The notes beneath the pieces are model-generated. The model saw only the letters and a list, made by a program, of their open reading frames with translations, had not been told where the DNA came from and did no database searches. Of a stretch of 64,000 nt of DNA, positions 52,887 through 60,080 are shown one piece after another. Within the stretch, counting starts at the first letter, position 1. Each line of letters begins with the position of its first letter. The position numbers and the translations under genes are program-made. The stretch covers positions 186,001-250,000 of the forward strand of contig NZ_WXEW01000010.1 in the NCBI RefSeq assembly GCF_009901565.1. Direction: 5' to 3'. The stretch comes from Herbidospora solisilvae. GTDB taxonomy: Bacteria; Actinomycetota; Actinomycetes; Streptosporangiales; Streptosporangiaceae.

Positions 52887-53213
52887 CTAGCAACAGGCGT
52901 ACGAGCACGAGAGCACTTCGGTGCACGTCGTGAACGTCAGCAGCACGATCGGCACGCCGCCGGCGCGTTTGCGCATGTTCTGGGCCAGCAGCACGAGCCG
53001 CTGGCGTTCGGTGGAGTAGCCGCCGATCTCGCCGTTGAAGAACGACATCATGCGGTCGACGGTCTTCTCAAGGTCGGGCTCCTCGCCCTTGACGAAGGCC
53101 GCGCCGGAGCCGACGAAGTCGTCGATGCCGGGCACCGTCGCCCACGACCGCTGGAGCTCCACGAGCAGGGCGGTCACGTCGTACGGCGGCTTCGGCTGCT
53201 CAGCGTCGTCCAC
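52887..53213 (-). CDS. RiPP (lanthipeptide-type) precursor peptide 3
   Basis: Precursor of 108 residues. The leader (about 1-83) is helical and acidic, with AAFVKGEEPDLEKTVDRM matching the GF-x-KGD region of the other two precursors. The core region is hydrophobic, then TTCTEVLSCSYACC, giving Cys97, 103, 107 and 108. Thr and Ser next to these Cys can be dehydrated and cyclised. Its start lacks the Cys-Gly pair seen in the other two (RAGG instead). GTG start with GAGGAGG upstream; it overlaps the end of the HopA1-LanC gene by 14 bases and is the last gene of the operon. Confidence 0.85.
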   Translation of the reverse strand: MDDAEQPKPPYDVTALLVELQRSWATVPGIDDFVGSGAAFVKGEEPDLEKTVDRMMSFFNGEIGGYSTERQRLVLLAQNMRKRAGGVPIVLLTFTTCTEVLSCSYACC

Positions 53214-55371
53214 GGAGGCCTCCTCGGGGGTGCGGCAGATGCAGGGGTGACACGATCGCGGGGTCGTCGCGGCGCAGGGCGGCCAGCGCGACCCCGGCGG
53301 CGCCGAGCATGAGGCCGTGGCCGCGGGGCCAGGCCAGGTCGTCGTGGTGGGCGGCCAGGGCGCGGCGGGTCATCTCGCGGGCGAGGCCGGCGTCGCCGTC
53401 CTCGGCGTGTTCGGCCGGGGCGAGGGAGAGGATCTCGGCGATGCCGGCCGCGCCGTGGCACAGGCACATGTCGTAGACGAGGGCGGGATGGCTCGTGGCG
53501 GCCCGGCGGGCGGCGGCGAACCCGATCCGGGCCTCGCGGGGGTCCAGCCGGCCTCGGGTGAGGGCGATGCCGGGCGCGCCGTAACACCAGTCGTAGCGGT
53601 TGATGTCGGGTTCGAGGGTCAGGTCGCCGCCGGGGCCGCGCTCGTGGGCGGTGCGGGCGTCGCGCCAGTTGCCGTCGTGGAACCACGTGCGTTCGTAGGC
53701 GACCGCCCGCTCGGCGGCTGCCAGGAAGGCGGCCTCGCCGGTCGCCTCGGCGAGTTCGGCCAACGCGAGCGCGCATCCGGCCGCGCCGTGGGCGTACCCG
53801 ACGAAGCCGGGGGCCCACGACAGGGCGCCGCCGGTGTCCTCGCCCCTGCCGATCAGCGCGGCGCCCAGGTCGGCGGCGTGGCCGAGGCCGGTCGGGTTGC
53901 CGAGGTCGTGGGCGGTCAGGACGGCCAGCAGCGCCCCGGCCGTCCCGTCGATCACGTCGGCGGGCACATCGCCGGTCAGCGCGTCGCGGGCGGCGGCGTC
54001 CACGAGGGCGAAACCGCGCTCGACCAGTTCGCCGTCGCCGATGGCGCGTCCGGCCAGGGCCACCGCGAGGCCGGTGCCCGAGGTGCCGCTGTAGAGGCCG
54101 GGGCCGGGCAGGTCGGCGGCGGTGGCGAGGGCCTGCCGGGCCGCCTTGGCGGCGAGGCGGGTGAAGGCGGGGTCGCCGAGCTGGGAGAGGAACAGGGCCA
54201 TCCCGGCGGTGCCGTCGTAGACGTCGGCGCTCATCGGGACCCATCCGGCCCGGCCGCCGATGTCGGGGTGGGGTTTGAGCCAGGTGCAGCGGTCGCCGTG
54301 GACCAGGGCGTCGGCGGCCATCCGCCGGGCGAGCCGTTCGGCCTCGCCGGTCAGGCCGCCGGGGGCGACCGGTCCGGGCGCGGGGGCGGCGCCCGTGAGC
54401 CCGTCGAGGAGGCGGGCGACCTCGGGGGTGGCGTGGGGGGTGGTCAGGGACCGTCCCGCCTTCTCGAACGCCTCGGCGACGTGGGCGAGCTGGACGTCCC
54501 GGTCGGCGGTGCCCTCGGCGTGCGCCCGCATGAGGCCTTCGGCGATGCGCTCGCAGACGAACATGCCGTAGCTCTCGCCGCCGCCCGGGTCCTCGGCGAC
54601 GCCCAGGCCGAGCCCGGCCCGAAGGGTCAGCGCCGGGACGTACGGGCGCATCATCGGCAGCAGCCGCCGGTGGAGGTCGCGCAGGGCCGGCCAGACGCGG
54701 GCGAGGTCGTCGTGGCCGATGTAGAGCACGGCGCTGTCGGCCCGTTCGGGCCAGTCGGCGTCGGCGTGCACGACCTTGAAGTGGAAGGGCAGGTCGCCGA
54801 CGATCCGGGTGAGGGGCTCGATGAGGGCGACCGCGCCGGCGGCGGCCAGGTTCCAGTAGAGGCGCACCAGGCGCTGTCCGTCGGCGGAGGGTTGCCCGTG
54901 AGGGCTGCGGAAGAGCACGAACCCCGGAGACTTGGTCACCGAGACGCCGGGGATGTGCACCTCGACGTGCTCGGCCGGGCCGGGGAGGCTGAGCCTGACC
55001 CGGACCCCTTCCAGATCGACCAGCGGTTCGGCGTCGCCGGTGATCAGGGGCAGCCGTCTCCGGGTGGGGGCGACGTGGGCGCCGGCGTACACGGCGGCGT
55101 TGACGAACCGGGCCGACCGGGTCGAGGGGAGGCCCTCCATGATCGACTCGCGGAAGGCGGCCACCTCGCGGCGCGGCCGGCCGAACAGGTAGCAGCCCCG
55201 GTAGAGCAGGCGGCTGACGAAGGAGCCGGCCGCCTCCCGCATCATGGCGTCGTCGGGCAGGGGCCGGATCGTGTCGACGACCTCGCCGAACCAGGCCAGG
55301 TCGTAGGTCGCGGAGACGGTCACCGCGGCCAGCGCGGCGGCGACGGTCTCCCGGTTGTCATCGGTCGCCAT
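53200..55371 (-). CDS. HopA1-like lyase domain fused to LanC cyclase domain (lanthipeptide synthetase)
   Basis: Fusion of 723 residues. The N-terminal part (about 1-310) resembles HopA1-family proteins: VRLYWNLAAAGAVALIEPL, FHFKV with Lys199, RADSAVLYIG and LGVAEDPGGGESYGMFVC. Such domains act as lyases with a separate kinase in class V lanthipeptide and thioamitide clusters. The C-terminal part (about 340-700) is a full LanC barrel with GxxG repeats (DGTAGMAL, SGTSGTGLAV, DGTAGALLAV, AHGAAGCALAL) and zinc ligands Cys596 (DWCYGAPG) and Cys638-His639 (CLCHGAAG). His528 matches the catalytic LanC His. It overlaps the kinase gene by 14 bases. It should eliminate phospho-Ser/Thr and form thioether rings. 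Confidence 0.88.
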   Translation of the reverse strand: MATDDNRETVAAALAAVTVSATYDLAWFGEVVDTIRPLPDDAMMREAAGSFVSRLLYRGCYLFGRPRREVAAFRESIMEGLPSTRSARFVNAAVYAGAHVAPTRRRLPLITGDAEPLVDLEGVRVRLSLPGPAEHVEVHIPGVSVTKSPGFVLFRSPHGQPSADGQRLVRLYWNLAAAGAVALIEPLTRIVGDLPFHFKVVHADADWPERADSAVLYIGHDDLARVWPALRDLHRRLLPMMRPYVPALTLRAGLGLGVAEDPGGGESYGMFVCERIAEGLMRAHAEGTADRDVQLAHVAEAFEKAGRSLTTPHATPEVARLLDGLTGAAPAPGPVAPGGLTGEAERLARRMAADALVHGDRCTWLKPHPDIGGRAGWVPMSADVYDGTAGMALFLSQLGDPAFTRLAAKAARQALATAADLPGPGLYSGTSGTGLAVALAGRAIGDGELVERGFALVDAAARDALTGDVPADVIDGTAGALLAVLTAHDLGNPTGLGHAADLGAALIGRGEDTGGALSWAPGFVGYAHGAAGCALALAELAEATGEAAFLAAAERAVAYERTWFHDGNWRDARTAHERGPGGDLTLEPDINRYDWCYGAPGIALTRGRLDPREARIGFAAARRAATSHPALVYDMCLCHGAAGIAEILSLAPAEHAEDGDAGLAREMTRRALAAHHDDLAWPRGHGLMLGAAGVALAALRRDDPAIVSPLHLPHPRGGLRGRR

Positions 55372-56497
55372 CGTCGATCGCCAATCCGAAGAAGGTCCGG
55401 GCGGCCACGCCGGGGGTGGTGTGGAAGTTCGCCGCCATCTGCAGGAGTTGCCGGGAGGTCGCCAGCGGCACGCTGCGCTGGTGGGTCTGCTCGACGGCGA
55501 ACTGCACCAGCCGCGCGCCGCACCAGCGCATCAGGTCGGTGAGGCCGGCCTTGGCGAGGTCGAGCTCGCCGGCGTAGGTGACGACGTAGCTGCCGAGGAA
55601 GGCGTGCGCGAACCCGCGGATCTCGCGCAGCCCTTCGGCCGCCGCCGCGTTCGCGGTCACCTGCCCCTCCATGGGCACCCACGCGTCGGGGTCGGTGAGC
55701 CACCACACGATGCGTTCGGTGAGCAGCCCGGCGATGTCCCAGCGGCGGTCGCCGGGCCCGCCCATCTCCCAGTCGATGAAGACCGGCTCGCCCGAGGGCC
55801 GGATGAGGATGTTGTCGCCGCGCAGGTCGCCGTGTCCCATCGCGTCGGCGGTCCACTGGTCGTGTACGCCGTCCAGCAGCTCCGACAGCGCCGGGCTGGA
55901 CTGGATGGTGCGGACCACCTCCAGCGAGGCGGGGCTGTGGAACTCGATGGAGTCGAGCGTGGGGTGCCCGCAGCGCAGGATGGGCGGCGGCTGCTGCACC
56001 GGCAGGCCGCCGTCGCCGTCGACGGTGTGGAGACGGGCCAGGGCGGCGCCGATCCCGACCGCCGTCGCCGGCCGCCGGGCGGGGTCGGCGATGTGGGCGT
56101 CGCGGGGGGCCTGCCCGTCGACGAACTCGGTGACCAGCAGGCCGGTGTGGTCGTCGAAGGCGGAGAAACGCGGCAGGTAGGGCGCGAAGGAGGAGCCCCG
56201 CAGCACACGGTAGACCTCCGCCTCGCGGTCGAGCGTCTCCTGGGTCTCGGCCGAGGTGCCCTGTTTGACCACCCAGCCGGCGTCGGCGAGCCGCACGATC
56301 AGGCAGCGGCAGCGGCGTGATTCGTCCACGACCGTCAGCCGGGGGTCCAGCACCTGTTCCGGGTCCAGCACGCCGTGCGCGGCGAGGACGCGGACGGCGG
56401 TCACCTCGTCGAGCACGGGCCGGCCGGCGGTGAAGACCGACTTCTCGGCGGTGAGCCGGTCGGCCCGCACGACGACGTCGGGGGAATCGGCGTTCAC
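55358..56497 (-). CDS. APH-fold kinase of the RiPP locus (class V LxmK / TvaC-like)
   Basis: Phosphotransferase of 379 residues with aminoglycoside-phosphotransferase fold. Lys79 in WVVKQG is the ATP lysine, LLVTEFVDGQAPRD the hinge, MGHGDLRGDNILI the catalytic loop (Asp224, Asn229) and VFIDWEMGG the Mg site (Asp242). With the HopA1-like domain next door it most likely phosphorylates Ser/Thr of the precursor cores. Antibiotic resistance is the alternative, but the operon position argues against it. GTG start with GGAGAT upstream. Confidence 0.88.
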   Translation of the reverse strand: MNADSPDVVVRADRLTAEKSVFTAGRPVLDEVTAVRVLAAHGVLDPEQVLDPRLTVVDESRRCRCLIVRLADAGWVVKQGTSAETQETLDREAEVYRVLRGSSFAPYLPRFSAFDDHTGLLVTEFVDGQAPRDAHIADPARRPATAVGIGAALARLHTVDGDGGLPVQQPPPILRCGHPTLDSIEFHSPASLEVVRTIQSSPALSELLDGVHDQWTADAMGHGDLRGDNILIRPSGEPVFIDWEMGGPGDRRWDIAGLLTERIVWWLTDPDAWVPMEGQVTANAAAAEGLREIRGFAHAFLGSYVVTYAGELDLAKAGLTDLMRWCGARLVQFAVEQTHQRSVPLATSRQLLQMAANFHTTPGVAARTFFGLAIDDGDR

Positions 56498-56512
56498 TGG
56501 ATCTCCGATCGG

Positions 56513-56833
56513 TCAGCAGCATCCCATCGAGCAACTGAACGCGGCCGTGCAGCCCGCGATGCTCACCGTGATCGTGATGAATCCGCACCGCTCCTCGGCG
56601 GTCTGCGCGAGTTCGATGATGCGCCTGCGGTGCTCGGCGTTGCCGTAGCCGTCGCCGTGCAGGACCCGTGTCATCGCCTCGATCGCGTCGTCGAGTTCGA
56701 GGTCGCCCTTGATGAATCCGAGCGCGGCGGCCCGGTAATCGGCGGCGCCGTCGATGCTCTTCAGTTCGAGATTGATCTGCTCAAGAATGTCGTAGCCCTC
56801 GGGCACCGAATTTCCTTCGACGTTTTCGGGCAT
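56513..56833 (-). CDS. RiPP (lanthipeptide-type) precursor peptide 2
   Basis: Precursor of up to 106 residues. The leader has ALGFIKGDLELDDAIEAM, as in precursor 1. The core region begins at RCGF and ends GCTAAFSCSMGCC, with Cys83, 95, 101, 105 and 106. The start is uncertain: the ATG at 56833 has a weak ribosome-binding site and abuts a hairpin, whereas GTG at 56806 has GAAGGAA just upstream and would give 97 residues. It is 15 bases before the kinase gene. Confidence 0.85.
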   Translation of the reverse strand: MPENVEGNSVPEGYDILEQINLELKSIDGAADYRAAALGFIKGDLELDDAIEAMTRVLHGDGYGNAEHRRRIIELAQTAEERCGFITITVSIAGCTAAFSCSMGCC

Positions 56834-56838
56834 GCTCG

Positions 56839-56870
56839 GGAATCCGCCCAGGAAATCCCAGGCGGATTCC
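56839..56870 (-). promoter_or_regulatory. Hairpin in the leader of precursor 2
   Basis: Perfect 10-bp arms GGAATCCGCC/GGCGGATTCC around a 12-base loop, ending 5 bases before the ATG at 56833. It sits between two precursor genes and could be an attenuator, an RNA processing site, or a structure that hides the ATG. Confidence 0.5.
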
Positions 56871-57043
56871 GGCGTACCGATTGCTGTTTGAGCCTGTCAT
56901 CTACGTTCACTCGCAGAATTGCGCCGCCGACACGAAAGGGCGGTCTTTCTTCTGTGCGACTCGCGGCGCCGGGCCGAGGAGAAGGGCCCGTGATCACGGT
57001 GGAAAGGCGGATCTCGCACAGGTGGAGCGGGTGGAGCGTCGGG

Positions 57044-57376
57044 TCAGCAGCAGAAGCCGGAGCAGCTGAAGGCGGCCGTGCAGGCGGTGAGAGTGGCCAG
57101 GACGGACGCCCAGCCGCACTTCGCCTCGATGGTCTGGCCGAGCTGGATCATGCGTTCGCGGTCGGCCTCGTCACGGCAGATCTCGCCGCGGAGGAACGGG
57201 GCCATCGCCTCGAGCGCCTGCTCGACGTCGATGTCGCCCTTGAGGAATCCGTTGGTCGCGGCGCTGAACTCCGCGAATCCCGAAATTCCCATCAGGGCGT
57301 CGTTGACGTCCTTCATGACCTGCGGATCGGCTGTCTTCTCCTCTACTGCGGGTAGCGTCGCTGTAACAGATGTCAT
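57044..57376 (-). CDS. RiPP (lanthipeptide-type) precursor peptide 1
   Basis: Precursor of 110 residues and first gene of the RiPP operon. The leader has TNGFLKGDIDVEQALEAM; the core region begins KCGW and ends ACTAAFSCSGFCC, with Cys87, 99, 105, 109 and 110 and six Ser/Thr. Precursors 1 and 2 share the block CTAAFSCS exactly. AAGGTGAG lies 6 bases before the ATG. A 210-base gap with a hairpin separates it from precursor 2, so its level may differ. Confidence 0.87.
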   Translation of the reverse strand: MTSVTATLPAVEEKTADPQVMKDVNDALMGISGFAEFSAATNGFLKGDIDVEQALEAMAPFLRGEICRDEADRERMIQLGQTIEAKCGWASVLATLTACTAAFSCSGFCC

Positions 57377-57413
57377 ACCTGACTCACCTTCCTATTAGGG
57401 GTGGGCTAGAGGC

Positions 57414-57443
57414 AGAACACCACATCTGTCCGGAACATGTCAA
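57414..57443 (-). promoter_or_regulatory. Putative promoter of the RiPP operon
   Basis: TTGACA (57443-57438) then an 18-base spacer and TGTTCT (57419-57414) on the minus strand. The -35 is a perfect match and the -10 is weak. About 35 bases separate it from the ATG of precursor 1. Confidence 0.45.
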
Positions 57444-57517
57444 CGAAGAAGTAAGTCCGTTTCTGCCAGTTTCTGTGTTATCAATAATGGATCGGGGGCC
57501 ACGGAGAACGCGAGATT

Positions 57518-57538
57518 ACGGACGTACATATCGTCCGT
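57518..57538. promoter_or_regulatory. Operator-like palindrome between the RiPP operon and the aminopeptidase gene
   Basis: ACGGACG-TACATAT-CGTCCGT: perfect 7-bp arms with an AT-rich 7-bp spacer, in the 208-base divergent gap. It is placed to control both directions. No regulator gene is adjacent. Confidence 0.55.
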
Positions 57539-57584
57539 CACGGCTGCCCGGAAACGATCGTCTCTCGACTCGCCGAGGTCGCCC

Positions 57585-60080
57585 GTGGAAACGCCCAACC
57601 TGACCAGAGACCAGGCCCGCCTGCGGGCGGAGCTGATCGCCGTGGAGTCCTACCACGTCGCCCTCGACCTGACCGGCGACGACGGCTTCACCTCGGTGAC
57701 CACCGTGCGCTTCGCCTGCCGGCGGCCGGGCGAGGCCACGTGGATCGACCTGGTGGCCCGGTCGGCCGACGAGGCGGTCCTCAACGGACACCCGCTCGAC
57801 CTGCGCCGGTACGACCCGTGTGAGGGCGTCGTGCTGCCCGATCCGGCCGCCCGCAACGAGCTGACCGTGCGGGCGCGCTGCGCCTACGGCGGCACCGGCC
57901 AGGGCCTGCACCGCTTCACCGACCCCGCCGACGGCGCGGTCTACCTGTACACGCACTTCCAGCCGGCCGACGCCAAACGGGTCTTCGCCTGCTTCGACCA
58001 GCCCGACCTCAAGGCGCCGTTCACGGTGACCGTGACCGCCCCCGCGTCGTGGACGGTCCGGACCAACAGCCCGGTACGCCACGTCGAACCGGCCGGCGAC
58101 GGGACGCGCCGCCATCACTTCGCCCCCACGCCGCCGCTGCCCACCTACCTCGTGGCGGTCGTGGCCGGGCCGTGGGCCCAGTGGCATGCCGACGAGGACG
58201 GCGAGATCCCGCTGGCCCTCTACTGCCGGGCCTCCCTGGCCTCCCACATGGACGCCGACCGCCTGTTCGCCCAGACGCGGCGGGGGCTGGCCTACTACCG
58301 CGACACCTTCGGCGTCCCCTACCCCTTCGCCAAGTACGACCAGTGCTTCGTCCCGGAGTTCAACGCCGGGGCCATGGAGAACGCCGCCTGCGTCACCTAC
58401 CAGGAGGACATGATCTTCCGCGGCCACGTCACCGCCCACGAGCTGCGGGCCCGTGAGGAGACCGTGCTCCACGAGATGGCCCACATGTGGTTCGGCGACC
58501 TCGTCACCATGAGGTGGTGGGACGACCTGTGGCTCAACGAGGCGTTCGCGACGTACATGAGCGTGCTGGCCCAGGCCGAGGCGACCGGGCACACCCAGGC
58601 CTGGACGACCTTCGCCAACATCCAGAAGGCGTGGGCCTACCAGCAGGACCAGCTCCCCACCACCCATCCGGTCGTGGCCGACGTCCAGGACGTCGAGATG
58701 GCGGGCGTGCACTTCGACGGCATCACCTACGCCAAGGGGGCGAGCCTGCTGCGGCAGCTGGCCGCCCACGTGGGCGCAGACGACTTCTTCACCGGCCTGC
58801 GGGGCTACTTCGCCGCCCACGCGTGGGGCAACGCGACGCTGCGCGACCTGCTGGCGGCGCTGGAGAAGGCGTCCGGACGCGACCTGTCCCGCTGGAGCGG
58901 CCAATGGCTGGAGACGACCGGCCTCGCCACCCTGCGCCCGGTCTGGTCGGCCGACGCCGACGGCCGTTTCACCGCCTTCGCCGTCGAGCAGTCGGCCGAC
59001 GTGCTCCGTGACCACCGCGTGGCGGTCGGCGTCTACGCCGACGACGGCCACGGGCGGCTGGTGCGCGTCCACCGGCAGGAGATCGACGTCAGCGGCGCCC
59101 GCACCGACGTGCCCGAGCTGATCGGCCGCCACCGGGGCGACCTCGTGCTGGTCAACGACGACGACCTCGGCTACTGCAAGATCCGCCTCGACCCCGCCTC
59201 ACGGGCTGCCCTGTCGCGCCGCATCGGCGACCTGGCCGACCCGCTCGCGCGGGCGCTGGCCTGGTCGGCGGTCTGGGAGACGACCCGGGACGCCGAGTTC
59301 CGCGCCCGCGACTACGTGGCCCTGATCCACCGCGGCCTGGCCGCCGAGACCGACACCGGCGTGCTGCGGCGGCTGCTCCAGCAGGCGCACGCCGCGCTCG
59401 ACACCTACGCCGACCCGGACTGGTCACCCGGCGGCTGGCGCGCGCACGCCACCTGGCTGATCGAGCAGGCGGAGGCCGCCGAACCGGGATCCGACCGCCA
59501 CCACGTGCTGATCAACGCGCTTCTGGTCGGCGTCCTGGACGAGGACCACCTGACGCGCGTCCGCCGCCTGCTGGAGGACCCCGTCGACCCGCTGACGCGC
59601 TGGCGCGTCGTCCAGGCGCTGGTCGCTCACGGCGTCGCCGGAGACGCCGAGATCGACGCCGAACTCGCCCGGGGCCCGGCCTTCCTCGGCCCCTCTCAGG
59701 CCGAACGGGCCCGCGCCCTGCGCCCCGGCCGCAAGGAGGAGGCGTGGCGGCGGGCCATGCACGACGAGAGCCTCCCGGCCGCCACCGTCGAGGCGGTGAT
59801 CGGCGGTTTCGCCCACCCGGCCCAGAAGCACCTGCTGCGGCCGTACGCCGCCCGCTACCTGGAGGAGATCGGCGACGTGTGGCGGCGGCGGGGCGAGCGC
59901 GCCCAGGGCCCGGCGATGGTGCTGTTCCCCTCGTGGGCCGTCGACCAGGCCACGGTCGACGCCGTCGGGGAGTGGCTCACCCGGACCGCCCCGCCCCCGG
60001 CCCTGGCCCGGCTGGTGGGCGAGGGCCGGGCCCGGCTGGCACGGGCGCTGGCCGCCCGTGCCTTCGACCGTTCGTCATGA
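57585..60080 (+). CDS. pepN: M1-family aminopeptidase N
   Basis: Zinc aminopeptidase of 831 residues. The GAMEN exopeptidase motif (NAGAMENAACVTY) and HEMAH...NEA zinc site (VLHEMAHMWFGDLV and WLNEAFATYM) are intact, with the Tyr of FDGITYAKGASLL completing the active site. A helical ERAP1-like C-terminal domain follows. It removes N-terminal residues from peptides in the cytoplasm. It is divergent from the RiPP operon across a shared palindrome; M1 enzymes trim leaders in some class III lanthipeptides, so a maturation role is possible but unproven. Its stop overlaps the convergent monooxygenase gene. Confidence 0.93.
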   Translation: METPNLTRDQARLRAELIAVESYHVALDLTGDDGFTSVTTVRFACRRPGEATWIDLVARSADEAVLNGHPLDLRRYDPCEGVVLPDPAARNELTVRARCAYGGTGQGLHRFTDPADGAVYLYTHFQPADAKRVFACFDQPDLKAPFTVTVTAPASWTVRTNSPVRHVEPAGDGTRRHHFAPTPPLPTYLVAVVAGPWAQWHADEDGEIPLALYCRASLASHMDADRLFAQTRRGLAYYRDTFGVPYPFAKYDQCFVPEFNAGAMENAACVTYQEDMIFRGHVTAHELRAREETVLHEMAHMWFGDLVTMRWWDDLWLNEAFATYMSVLAQAEATGHTQAWTTFANIQKAWAYQQDQLPTTHPVVADVQDVEMAGVHFDGITYAKGASLLRQLAAHVGADDFFTGLRGYFAAHAWGNATLRDLLAALEKASGRDLSRWSGQWLETTGLATLRPVWSADADGRFTAFAVEQSADVLRDHRVAVGVYADDGHGRLVRVHRQEIDVSGARTDVPELIGRHRGDLVLVNDDDLGYCKIRLDPASRAALSRRIGDLADPLARALAWSAVWETTRDAEFRARDYVALIHRGLAAETDTGVLRRLLQQAHAALDTYADPDWSPGGWRAHATWLIEQAEAAEPGSDRHHVLINALLVGVLDEDHLTRVRRLLEDPVDPLTRWRVVQALVAHGVAGDAEIDAELARGPAFLGPSQAERARALRPGRKEEAWRRAMHDESLPAATVEAVIGGFAHPAQKHLLRPYAARYLEEIGDVWRRRGERAQGPAMVLFPSWAVDQATVDAVGEWLTRTAPPPALARLVGEGRARLARALAARAFDRSS

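Noticed and set aside
55358..56497. Reading the APH-fold kinase as an aminoglycoside resistance gene
   Set aside because: It overlaps the HopA1-LanC gene and follows a precursor gene by 15 bases, so a role in peptide modification is far more likely.
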